Shown here: positions 8,864-17,358 of the stretch, piece by piece
Numbering within the stretch: position 1 is the first letter of the stretch
How the letters are laid out: every line of letters begins with the position of its first letter
Source of the DNA: an uncultured Saprospiraceae bacterium
GTDB lineage: Bacteria; Bacteroidota; Bacteroidia; Chitinophagales; Saprospiraceae
Direction of reading: 5' to 3'
Length of the DNA stretch: 64,000 nt
Assembly (NCBI GenBank): GCA_937139495.1
Contig: CAKZQC010000013.1
Span: 62,001-126,000, forward strand
Made by a program: the position numbers and the translations under genes
Notes under the pieces: model-generated
What the model was told of the DNA's origin: nothing
The model's input: only the letters and a program-made list of their open reading frames with translations
Database searches by the model: none

Positions 8864-9091
8864 TTAGCTAATGCTACGCATAAATAACCAGTACATCAAT
8901 ATGACGACTAGAGCGATACCAATGACAGAGTACAACACCAAGTTTTTGACTTGAGCAGTATCTTGGTCTGTTGGAACCACCTCTTCAACTGGAGCAGCTG
9001 AAATATTGGTGTTACGTTGAGCTTTGCGTTCTTTTTTGCTTAATTTTGGTTCATGTGTACTCACATGAGGCTTATATTGTTTTCTGGACAT
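8864..9091 (-). CDS. Small single-pass membrane protein, 75 residues
   Basis: The N-terminal 35 residues are strongly basic (KLSKKERKAQR) and should lie in the cytoplasm. One hydrophobic segment spans about residues 50-70 (LVLYSVIGIALVVILMYWLF) and the protein ends shortly after it. The composition and the ATG are convincing for a real small gene. No family was recognised. A consensus -7 element on the minus strand about 110 bases upstream supports transcription. It could be a small regulator or subunit of a membrane complex, but the neighbours do not show which. Confidence 0.7.
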   Translation of the reverse strand: MSRKQYKPHVSTHEPKLSKKERKAQRNTNISAAPVEEVVPTDQDTAQVKNLVLYSVIGIALVVILMYWLFMRSIS

Positions 9092-9197
9092 AATGAATTA
9101 TTTTATAATCGAAAGAGCCGTTAATTTCTATCAAAAAGGAGTAACGACCTACGATACTATGGAAGTAATATCTAATGTTTTGTCAATAGTTTGTGTA

Positions 9198-9205
9198 CAA
9201 ATATA
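9198..9205 (-). promoter_or_regulatory. Minus-strand -7 promoter element
   Basis: On the minus strand it reads TATATTTG, an exact TAnnTTTG match. It would drive the 75-residue membrane protein with a leader of about 100 bases. No clear -33 TTG is present at the right spacing. Confidence 0.4.
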
Positions 9206-9286
9206 CAATAGTGTTTAGTACTCGAAAGATTTCCGCTCAAAAAAATCTATTTTTTTGAGCATGGACTAGCCAAAAGCACAAAAGTT

Positions 9287-10090
9287 CTAGTAATTATGTT
9301 CTATCAGGCGTTGTTGCAGTATAAATCCCTTTTCTGCTTTATCGACCCACGGCTTGCCCAAACACTGAACAATATCGCCTACACCAGTACAGTTAATACT
9401 GCCCGCTCCATCAACTCTACATTGGCTATCCAAGATACGCATTTCTTTATAAATCAATCCGACTCCCTTGGCATAACGCTCCATCGAGTACCGTCTTTCG
9501 ATATTGTTTTCTTTGTCGGCTTGTAGCACAAGGGTTGTTTGAGCGTAGCTCAATAGGGTAGTGCTGTCCACATAAGGGACATCTATTTCTAAGCATCTAA
9601 AATCGTCCCAATCCTTATACATATCAATAACGCCCCCTTGTATAGGTACGAGTGTATCTCTACGAATAAATACAATGCCGTTCCATTTTTGATTGTCCTT
9701 GACAGGAAATACGAGTGGAATCAAACGTTGATTTTCTTCTACACGCTGTACTTGTTGGTCAGCGATTTTTTCTATCCATATCCCAATAGCATTCCATGGC
9801 AGCGAGGCATTTTGACGCTTGTAGCGTTCTACTTTGTATGCCAATTGATTTTCGCCATCAAGTACGGTATTGCCAGTCACTTCTTTGATTTGAAAATTGG
9901 ACGTGCTAACCGTACAGTTGTACTCATCATAAACGGTAGAATCCACACTATATATTTTGTATTTGCCTGTTTCCAGTGGAAAATAAGCGTAAGAAGGTTC
10001 ATCAAATTCTTCTATGGTTCGGCTACAGCCGACCAATCCGATAAGCAATACAGCCAAACTTACTCCTAGTATAGTTATAAATAAACGCAT
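9287..10090 (-). CDS. Lipoprotein of unknown function
   Basis: The start is set at the ATG at 10090, because from there the protein has a textbook lipoprotein signal: MRLFITILGVSLAVLLIGLVGC with Cys22 as the lipidated residue. The open frame extends 29 codons further upstream but that part has no signal character. The mature protein of about 245 residues begins with Ser and acidic residues and is beta-rich (LETGKYKIYSVDST, NQLAYKVERYKR). This suggests a periplasmic or surface lipoprotein similar to unnamed Bacteroidota proteins that start with a YFPLETGKY-like phrase. Cysteines near the C-terminus may form disulfides. The function is unknown. Confidence 0.8.
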   Translation of the reverse strand: MRLFITILGVSLAVLLIGLVGCSRTIEEFDEPSYAYFPLETGKYKIYSVDSTVYDEYNCTVSTSNFQIKEVTGNTVLDGENQLAYKVERYKRQNASLPWNAIGIWIEKIADQQVQRVEENQRLIPLVFPVKDNQKWNGIVFIRRDTLVPIQGGVIDMYKDWDDFRCLEIDVPYVDSTTLLSYAQTTLVLQADKENNIERRYSMERYAKGVGLIYKEMRILDSQCRVDGAGSINCTGVGDIVQCLGKPWVDKAEKGFILQQRLIEHNY

Positions 10091-10344
10091 AAAATATTTT
10101 TTGTGAATGGAAACAACAGAGGTTGGTATAACAACTTCAATATCAGCTTGTTTTGGTAGTTGAATAAAGCCTCTCAAAAACTACGCTTTTTTAATTAAAA
10201 AGTCCTTAATCTATCCAAAAATAAGGAATTAATAACAGCAAGCAGACTCCCAAACCAAATCATTCTAAAAATAAACACAAGTTCGTAAGAATACCAACGA
10301 TAAAAACAGTATTTTTGCCCCATCATTAACACAACATACATACA

Positions 10345-11736
10345 TTGACACTCATTAAATCGATTTCGGGTACAAGAGGTACTATCGGAGGAAAAATAGG
10401 TCAGAACTTGACCGCACAAGATATTGTAGAAAGCACCGCAGCCTATGCTCAATGGATGCTTAACACCAATCAAACCCCACTAGTAGTAGTAGGGCAAGAT
10501 GCTCGTATATCGGGTTCTGTGGTGAGCGGTATTGTTGGGGGCACACTACGCATGATGGGTATCAGCGTGCTAGATCTAGGGCTATCAACTACCCCTACTG
10601 TAGAAATAGCAGTAGCAATGGAATCTGCTGGTGGCGGTATCGTTATCACTGCTAGCCACAACCCCAAAGAGTGGAATGCACTCAAATTTCTCAATCATCT
10701 AGGCGAGTTTATCTCAGGCGAAGATGGAGCAGAAATATTACGTTTAGTTGAGTCGCAAGAAATAACTTATGCTGGTGTAGATCAGTTGGGGAGCTACCAG
10801 AAAGCCGTTGGGTTTATCCAAAAACATATTGATATTATACTCGGACTGGACTTGGTCAAAACCGAATTGGTACACGAACAAAACTACAAAGTAGTAGTAG
10901 ATTGTATCAACTCTACGGGAGCCTTGTCAGTAGTGCCGTTGCTCGAACAAATGGGGTGTGAGGTGATTGCTATCAACGACCAAATCAATGGACGATTTGC
11001 ACACAATCCTGAGCCATTGCCACAGCACTTGACTAGTCTAATAGAGGAAGTCAAACGCCAGAATGCAGATTTGGGTATTGTGGTAGATCCTGATGTCGAT
11101 AGATTGGCATTTGTGACCGAACAAGGCGATGTATTTGGCGAAGAATATACGCTAGTGGCTGTAGCCGATTATGTATTGCAGCACCGCAAAGGCAATACCG
11201 TATCGAACCTTTCTTCGACGCAAGCACTCAAAGATATTACGCTTAAACATGGTGGTACTTATACGGCATCGGCAGTAGGAGAGGTCAACGTGGTGAATAT
11301 GATGAAGCAAACCAATGCGGTAATTGGTGGAGAAGGAAATGGAGGCGTCATTTTTCCAGAATTGCACTATGGTAGAGATGCCTTGGTGGGAATAGCACTG
11401 TTTATGTCGCATTTGGCTATTTCTCAGAAAAAATCTTCGCAGCTTAGAGCTCAATATCCTAATTACACCATCATCAAAGATAAAATCAAACTGACACCAG
11501 AAATTGATATTGATGACTTGCTCGAAAAACTCAAAAATAAATACAAGAACTATCCACAAAATACGGTGGACGGACTCAAAATATACCTAGACGAAAATTG
11601 GGTACACTTGCGCAAAAGTAATACCGAACCGATTATTCGCATCTATACAGAAAGTGAATCCATTCCTACTGCTGAGACATTGGCACGAAAAATAAAAATG
11701 GATATGAGTGCTATACTCAAAGGTGAAGAAGTGTAG
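10345..11736 (+). CDS. glmM: Phosphoglucosamine mutase (alpha-D-phosphohexomutase family)
   Basis: It interconverts glucosamine-6-phosphate and glucosamine-1-phosphate for UDP-GlcNAc synthesis, or acts on a related hexose phosphate. The 463 residues carry all family landmarks: active-site TASHNP with phospho-Ser104, the metal loop DPDVDR at 248-253, the sugar loop GGEGNGG near 333-339 and the phosphate-binding RKSNTEPIIRIY near the C-terminus. The N-terminus MTLIKSISGTRGTIGG matches Bacteroidota members exactly where a TTG codon sits, so TTG is the likely start. A phosphomannomutase or phosphoglucomutase role cannot be excluded from motifs alone. Hydrophobic core and length are normal. Confidence 0.92.
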   Translation: MTLIKSISGTRGTIGGKIGQNLTAQDIVESTAAYAQWMLNTNQTPLVVVGQDARISGSVVSGIVGGTLRMMGISVLDLGLSTTPTVEIAVAMESAGGGIVITASHNPKEWNALKFLNHLGEFISGEDGAEILRLVESQEITYAGVDQLGSYQKAVGFIQKHIDIILGLDLVKTELVHEQNYKVVVDCINSTGALSVVPLLEQMGCEVIAINDQINGRFAHNPEPLPQHLTSLIEEVKRQNADLGIVVDPDVDRLAFVTEQGDVFGEEYTLVAVADYVLQHRKGNTVSNLSSTQALKDITLKHGGTYTASAVGEVNVVNMMKQTNAVIGGEGNGGVIFPELHYGRDALVGIALFMSHLAISQKKSSQLRAQYPNYTIIKDKIKLTPEIDIDDLLEKLKNKYKNYPQNTVDGLKIYLDENWVHLRKSNTEPIIRIYTESESIPTAETLARKIKMDMSAILKGEEV

Positions 11737-11818
11737 CAAAAAGGAGCTTTTTTTGATGTAATTTACGATAATCGGCAAATAAATTGCAAAAAAATATTGC
11801 CACCTAAAACAAAAATAA

Positions 11819-12943
11819 ATGAGAATCTATCTAGACAATGCGGCAACTACTCCATTGAGTAACGAGGTAATTGATGCGATGATACCTTTCTTACGCCAAA
11901 ACTTTGGCAATCCCTCTTCGACACATCAAGAGGGGCGAACTGCGAAGGCAGCTATCGAAAAAACACGTAAGGTAGTTGCTAAAGCAATTCATGCGATTAC
12001 GCCCGAAATTATCTTTACATCAGGCGGAACAGAAGCCAATAATATGGCGATAAAATGCGCTGTACGGGATTTGGGTGTCAATCGAATTATTTCGAGTCCC
12101 ATCGAACATTCTTGCGTATTCAATACCGTCAATCGAATGGGCGGCGAAGCCATAAAAATAGAATACGTAAAGCTAGACGATTGTGGCAAAGCCAACTTAG
12201 AACATCTCAAAGAGCTGCTAGCAGATCAATCTTATACCACGTTGGTCAGTTTGATGCACGCCAATAACGAAGTCGGAACACTCAATCCTATTGCCAAAAT
12301 TGGTGACTTATGTGCCAATTATCAAGCGTATTTTCATACCGATACTGTACAGACTATTGGACATTTGCCGATAGATGTGCGTACGATGAATATCAACTTT
12401 TTGTCAGGTTCTGGACACAAACTACATGGTCCTAAAGGAGTTGGTTTTTTGTATGTCAACAAGAAAAACTTGATAGAAGCTTATATTGACGGTGGTGGGC
12501 AAGAACGCCAAATGCGCTCTGGCACAGAAAACGTAGCCAGTATTGTTGGGCTAGGACAAGCACTACAAGGAGCTATTGATCAACTAGACGAAAGAAAGGC
12601 ACATATAGAGGAGGTAAGAAATTATTTTGTAGCCCAGTTGCAAGCACATTTTCCGACTGCTCACTTCAATGGAGACTACGCTGGAGATTGTTTGTTCACG
12701 GTACTCAATGTAGCGTTCCAAACAAAATTGCCTGTCAGTATGTTATTGTTTAAGTTAGACTTGAATGGCATCAGTGCTTCTGGTGGTTCTGCCTGCAACT
12801 CGGGGGCAGTGAGCAAATCGAGGGTACTCAATCAATTGCCTATTACTGATGAATATCAGTCGGTGCGCTTCTCTTTTTCGCATTACAATACCAAAGAAGA
12901 AATAGATAAAACAATAGCTACACTTCAAAAAATACTGCTTTAA
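11819..12943 (+). CDS. Cysteine desulfurase (class V aminotransferase, IscS/NifS-like)
   Basis: A 374-residue PLP enzyme that takes sulfur from cysteine for Fe-S clusters or tRNA thiolation. The N-terminus YLDNAATTPLS is diagnostic. The phosphate-binding FTSGGTEANN is at 66-75, His173 is in HTDTVQ, the PLP Schiff-base Lys201 is in SGSGHKLHGPKG, and the persulfide Cys326 lies in SASGGSACNSG. The short spacing after the catalytic Cys puts it in the group I (IscS/NifS) rather than the SufS group. An HscA-type chaperone lies about 10 kb away, also pointing to Fe-S work, but no IscU, IscA or ferredoxin gene adjoins. It starts at an ATG 82 bases after glmM. Confidence 0.92.
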   Translation: MRIYLDNAATTPLSNEVIDAMIPFLRQNFGNPSSTHQEGRTAKAAIEKTRKVVAKAIHAITPEIIFTSGGTEANNMAIKCAVRDLGVNRIISSPIEHSCVFNTVNRMGGEAIKIEYVKLDDCGKANLEHLKELLADQSYTTLVSLMHANNEVGTLNPIAKIGDLCANYQAYFHTDTVQTIGHLPIDVRTMNINFLSGSGHKLHGPKGVGFLYVNKKNLIEAYIDGGGQERQMRSGTENVASIVGLGQALQGAIDQLDERKAHIEEVRNYFVAQLQAHFPTAHFNGDYAGDCLFTVLNVAFQTKLPVSMLLFKLDLNGISASGGSACNSGAVSKSRVLNQLPITDEYQSVRFSFSHYNTKEEIDKTIATLQKILL

Positions 12944-13147
12944 GCAGCTTTTTGAGGGTGGTTATTACAAGAATGATAAAAAATTTGAAAGACTTGTTTC
13001 TAAAAATTGTAACTTAGGAGCTAGTCTTTTTTTTATTTATAACCAACTGCCAAACTTTGGGCATAGTAGGCAATGAAATACTTATTATTTTTGCCCACTT
13101 ACTTAAACCAACTCAAAAAAGTAAAGCAGTTTCATACCAGTAAATAT

Positions 13148-13969
13148 ATGTACAAAATAACCCAATCTACATTTTTTTTGTTGCTATTATTGTTAGCCAT
13201 TAGTAGTTGCAATACCGACACTCCTGCTGATCCAGATACAACAATCACAGAACAACCCAAAATAACCGCCAAAAACTGGGTAGGTATGTATCAATATGGC
13301 AACCTAGAAACGCAAGAAGGTGGCGGTACATTAGCCATAGCTGAAAACGAGGAAGGTCAACTAAAGTTTGAATTGAATACCAAGGCAAATGCACCCAATT
13401 CGCCCTCAGGCAGAATAGCAGGTATTATCAAAAATGAAGGCGGAAAAGCGACTTGGACAACCAATGAATTTAAAGATGAATGTCGATTGACGTTCTTGTT
13501 GCAAGGAGGCAAAGTTATTATCAATCAAGAACAAGGAACTAGTTTTGATTGTGGAATGGCTGTAGGTACATCAGCTTCTGGCGAATATGCCAAAGTATCG
13601 GATACGCCTACTTTTATGTACGAACAAGACAAAGCGGCAGGTCTTGCTGAAGTACTAAAAAACATCGAAGGTCGTTATCAATCACAAGAAGGTAGCAAAA
13701 GTGTACAAGTATTAGAAGTCAAAAAATTGGAAAACAACAAGATAAAAATCCGCAGTACGATGAATACCGCTGGAGAGGAATTTTTGGTACTCCAAAAAGA
13801 ACTAGAATTAGAAGGCAACAAAGCCGTTTATCAAGCAGATAAAAAAGGGAAAAGTTGTATCATATCTTTTACTTTTTTGGCGAATGGTAATGTTGATATC
13901 AAACAAGAAAATTCGGAAGGCTGTGTACATATCGTAGATATGACGGAAGTACTTCAAAAACCACAATAA
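13148..13969 (+). CDS. Lipoprotein, beta-rich, unknown function
   Basis: The ATG at 13148 gives a clean lipoprotein signal (MYKITQSTFFLLLLLLAISSC, lipidated Cys21 followed by NTDTP). The open frame starts 25 codons earlier, but that part is not signal-like. The mature part has a Thr/Pro/Asp linker and then two similar beta-rich modules of about 100 residues. The first begins KNWVGMYQYG, the second IEGRYQSQEG, and both contain a Cys near a CRLTFLL or CIISFTF strand, so an internal duplication is likely. This is reminiscent of lipocalin-like or lysozyme-inhibitor folds, but no family is assigned. It lies between the desulfurase and the PorE-like gene. Confidence 0.78.
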   Translation: MYKITQSTFFLLLLLLAISSCNTDTPADPDTTITEQPKITAKNWVGMYQYGNLETQEGGGTLAIAENEEGQLKFELNTKANAPNSPSGRIAGIIKNEGGKATWTTNEFKDECRLTFLLQGGKVIINQEQGTSFDCGMAVGTSASGEYAKVSDTPTFMYEQDKAAGLAEVLKNIEGRYQSQEGSKSVQVLEVKKLENNKIKIRSTMNTAGEEFLVLQKELELEGNKAVYQADKKGKSCIISFTFLANGNVDIKQENSEGCVHIVDMTEVLQKPQ

Positions 13970-14158
13970 GTAGGAAGTATTGACCGATTGTAAATCAATA
14001 GATACCTAATACTAAGCGAGTAGCGGTATTTTTTGCTTTGGTCAATTTTTTGCTCTATTTTTCGTGCTGTGGTCAGCACAGATAACTCTCAAAACTTAAC
14101 TAAGTAGCTTTATTATTAGTAAATAAAAAAGCTGTTTTAACAAAAAATCAAATTGAAT

Positions 14159-16921
14159 ATGATGCGTAATATATGTAGGGTAGTAGGCTTACTATTGCTC
14201 ACTTCCGCCAGTCTCACCGCACAAACGCCTTTCGAGAGCGGCAACAAAGCCTATGCGGCAAGAGATTTCAAACAAGCCATTAGTTATTATGAGCGTGCCG
14301 TCATGGACGAGCCAGCCAATGTTGACTTGCAAGTGAAGTTGGCAAACTGTTATCGCTATCTCAATGATATGGACAAGTCGGAGAGCTATTATGGTATGGT
14401 CACTCAAAATCCGTCGTCGGCACCAATCAATCATTATTGGTATGCGATGGTACTCAAATCGAACAAAAAATACGATAAAGCAATTCAGGCATTGACCGTG
14501 TACGGTCAATATGGAGCAGATTTGGCACAAAAAGCACAGGCTTCTTGTACCTTTGCCAAGAACAACTTGAACACACAAAGTGCTTTCTTTGTAGCCAAAG
14601 AAACGGCTATTAGTTCGCCTACTTACGATGATTATGCGCCTGTTTTTCACAGAGACAATGTTTTATTGACCTCTTCTCGTAAGATTAATTTTGCGAGTTT
14701 ACCAGGTGGTTTTTCTGATCCTTCACGACAGAATTTTATCTACAAAGCAGCAATCGGAACTACAGGTAGCTTAGGTGATCTCAAAATTATCAAGGGAGAA
14801 CAAATGTTCTTGCCAGCTAGCAATTTAGCACCATTTGATATTACGACAGATGAGCAACGAGGTGCTTCTACATTCAATATGTTTGTAGATGGACAACGCC
14901 ACGTAAGAGGGGCAACCTTGACAGGATTGGAAATGGAAATCCATGCAATGGAACGCCTAGAAGATTTTGTACCAGGTAAAAAATTACCTTTCTTAGATGA
15001 CAATACTTCTGCTTCTTTTCCTTCGTTTGCCAACAATGGCAATACGCTTTATTTTGCGGCTGATGGTATTGCAGGCGGACAAGGTGGATATGATATTTAT
15101 GTAACGTACTACCAGAATGGTACTTGGACAGCACCTCAGAACTTAGGTCCCAATGTCAATACAGCAGGTGATGAAATTTGCCCACATATTGCCAATAATG
15201 GCGATTTGTATTTTGCTTCGGACTTTCACAAAGGTTTTGGTGGATACGATGTATTCAGATCCAAAAAAGTAGGTAGCACTTGGCAAGATGTTCGCAACTT
15301 GGGTAGCCAAGTCAATACATCGGCTGACGATATGTACTTTATTTTTGATGCCAGCAAGCGAGTAGGTTATTTTGCTTCCAACAGAAACGGGAACTATGAT
15401 ATTTATTCGGCAGCACTACGTGGTGACGAAAGTTTGTTGATACCTGTCAACGATGCAGAAGTAGCGGTAGTCGTACCAACACCTAATGTTGTGACTCCAA
15501 CGCCTAACCCTAATCCAGTAGTGGTAACACCAACTCCGAACCCAAACAACAATGTTGTTAATCCAAACAATAACGTTGTCAATCCGAACACAACATACCC
15601 AACAACAAACCCGAATAACAATACCGTTGGGAATACTTCTACGAATTATGGAACAAACCCTAACAATACAGTAGTCGTAACCACACCACCTAACAATACG
15701 GTAATAGTAACGAATCCAAATACAACGCTTCCTGTGGGTAATAGTCCTACCGTAGGTAGTAATCCTCCAGGCACGGTTCCTTGTGCCATGAATTTCTATA
15801 TCGGAGGTATTGTAGATGGCGACAACAAACGCCCATTGGCAGATGCTATGATTTATATTCGCAATCGCAAGACAGGTGAAGAAAGAAAAATCAAAGAGCC
15901 AACTAACTTGTATGGCGAATATTCTGTCATCTTAGATCCATTGACGGATTATACAGTTGCTATTTCTAAAGCAGGATTCAAGAACTTAGTGTTTGATGTG
16001 AATACAGGAACAGGTGGCAAGAAAACATTGCTAAACACTCGCCCAATGTATGCAGCAGGTACGGTCGTGAGAGACAAATGGGGCAATATCGTAGAAGGTG
16101 GTACAGTGAGTACAGACGAAATTGTTGCACCTATCGAAACGCCTACAACTAACCAATTGGTCAATACACCAACTTCTTCTAAGTACTTTTCTCAGCAGTC
16201 AGATGGTCGCCCAATTCCAAGCCAAGGTTACATGATTCAAGCATTGGCAACCAAAGAATTGAGTGCCGAACAACGTTTTGAATTGAGCAAATACGGAAAT
16301 CTTATTTCTGAAAAGAAAGGTGATTTGACGGTATATAGAGTCGGTGTATTTGTAGATGAAGCACATCTTGATGCAAATTTGGCGGAAGTACGCAAGACTT
16401 ACAAAGATGCCTTCAAAGTACCCGTTGATTTGAATACCAACAGCTTGGGTGGCAAGATTGCGGCAAGCTCACAAGTAGTCTATCCTCCAATGGCAGCATT
16501 GCCAGAAGGTGTAACAGGTAGAGGAGGAGAGCCAATGAGTAACAACTACAACAATCAGAATACTGCACCAATGAATGCAACGCCTATCATTAAAGAAAAT
16601 GACTACGACAGTTGGGCAAGCAATCCGACAGAAGTAACACCAACGCCTAACCGCTTGGAGTCTGGTGTAGAGTTCAAAGTACAATTGGGTGCTTACAGCA
16701 AGCCAGAAGTTATTTCTTTTGCTAGTATCAATCACTTAGGGTTGATCGAACAAAGAAAGCAAGGAAATGGATTGACCTACTTTTATATCACTGGTTTCAA
16801 GACCATTGAGAAAGCTAGAGCAGCAAGAGTAGAGGCACAAGCCAAAGTAGGTGGAGCTCCATTTTTAGTTGCCTTCAAAGATGGTGTCAAAGTGAACATC
16901 AGCGATGTAGTAGCGGAATAA
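14159..16921 (+). CDS. PorE-like envelope protein with TPR, propeller, CRD and SPOR-like domains
   Basis: From the ATG at 14159 the product has 920 residues. A signal peptide (to about residue 22) is followed by TPR units (about 25-125) and a WD40-like PD40 propeller (about 150-430, with YFASDFHKGFGGYDVF typical of these blades). Next come an Asn/Pro/Thr-rich linker (about 437-540) and a carboxypeptidase-regulatory-like domain (about 545-630, GGIVDGDNKRPLADAMIYI). T9SS PorE-type proteins share this order but end in an OmpA peptidoglycan-binding domain. Here two SPOR-like modules occupy the C-terminus (about 685-755 and 837-915, YRVGVFVD and FKVQLGAYSK). SPOR domains also bind peptidoglycan, so an anchoring role at the outer membrane is inferred. 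Confidence 0.85.
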   Translation: MMRNICRVVGLLLLTSASLTAQTPFESGNKAYAARDFKQAISYYERAVMDEPANVDLQVKLANCYRYLNDMDKSESYYGMVTQNPSSAPINHYWYAMVLKSNKKYDKAIQALTVYGQYGADLAQKAQASCTFAKNNLNTQSAFFVAKETAISSPTYDDYAPVFHRDNVLLTSSRKINFASLPGGFSDPSRQNFIYKAAIGTTGSLGDLKIIKGEQMFLPASNLAPFDITTDEQRGASTFNMFVDGQRHVRGATLTGLEMEIHAMERLEDFVPGKKLPFLDDNTSASFPSFANNGNTLYFAADGIAGGQGGYDIYVTYYQNGTWTAPQNLGPNVNTAGDEICPHIANNGDLYFASDFHKGFGGYDVFRSKKVGSTWQDVRNLGSQVNTSADDMYFIFDASKRVGYFASNRNGNYDIYSAALRGDESLLIPVNDAEVAVVVPTPNVVTPTPNPNPVVVTPTPNPNNNVVNPNNNVVNPNTTYPTTNPNNNTVGNTSTNYGTNPNNTVVVTTPPNNTVIVTNPNTTLPVGNSPTVGSNPPGTVPCAMNFYIGGIVDGDNKRPLADAMIYIRNRKTGEERKIKEPTNLYGEYSVILDPLTDYTVAISKAGFKNLVFDVNTGTGGKKTLLNTRPMYAAGTVVRDKWGNIVEGGTVSTDEIVAPIETPTTNQLVNTPTSSKYFSQQSDGRPIPSQGYMIQALATKELSAEQRFELSKYGNLISEKKGDLTVYRVGVFVDEAHLDANLAEVRKTYKDAFKVPVDLNTNSLGGKIAASSQVVYPPMAALPEGVTGRGGEPMSNNYNNQNTAPMNATPIIKENDYDSWASNPTEVTPTPNRLESGVEFKVQLGAYSKPEVISFASINHLGLIEQRKQGNGLTYFYITGFKTIEKARAARVEAQAKVGGAPFLVAFKDGVKVNISDVVAE

Positions 16922-16952
16922 GATGTTATATCTATAAGATGACTGTATAGAA

Positions 16953-16993
16953 AGTCTCCTCTTGGTAATATATGCCAAGGGGAGGCTTTTTTT
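16953..16993 (+). terminator. Rho-independent terminator
   Basis: AGTCTCCTCTTGG pairs with CCAAGGGGAGGCT, allowing G-U pairs, then a run of seven T. It ends the PorE-like gene. Confidence 0.8.
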
Positions 16994-17014
16994 GTTGGGG
17001 GGGGATAGTATCTA

Positions 17015-17256
17015 AGTAGGTGGACAAAAGTTTTCACCGCCAAAAAAAGTCTATTTTTCATTACATCGCCAATTTTTTGCCACTTACTTAGCACCTACAG
17101 TAAAACTTAACTGTATGAATTTAAGCAGGGGGACATAAGTGAATAACGTTTTGAATTTAGAGGAAGGTAGTACCCAAAAAGGAGCTACACCAATGTAAAA
17201 TTGGTATCCTAGACCTGCCATTGTATGGAAATGCCGAAAATTCATGTCCACCTACT
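17015..17256. mobile_element. Miniature inverted-repeat element (MITE-like), 242 bases
   Basis: Terminal 12-base perfect repeats AGTAGGTGGACA (17015-17026) and TGTCCACCTACT (17245-17256) enclose a non-coding interior. The region fills the gap between two genes and has its own base pattern, including a GGGGGACATAAG stretch at about 17129-17140 that echoes the termini. No transposase is present. No target duplication could be fixed with certainty; TA dinucleotides flank the ends. Confidence 0.55.
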
Positions 17257-17288
17257 AAAGTAAACAAAAGGAACTGTACAATAAAAAA

Positions 17289-17323
17289 AAAGCCCTACTT
17301 CCATCAAATGGAAGTAGGGCTTT
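17289..17323 (-). terminator. Terminator of the minus-strand PpiD-like gene
   Basis: A perfect 16-base repeat AAAGCCCTACTTCCAT / ATGGAAGTAGGGCTTT with a 3-base loop. Read on the minus strand it is followed by a long T run. Confidence 0.85.
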
Positions 17324-17358
17324 GGAATAGCACTAGCAAGCTGCTAGAACCATGTTAT

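Noticed and set aside
9287..10177. Longer start of the lipoprotein at 10177
   Set aside because: The extra 29 residues precede a perfect lipoprotein signal and would hide it from the secretion machinery.
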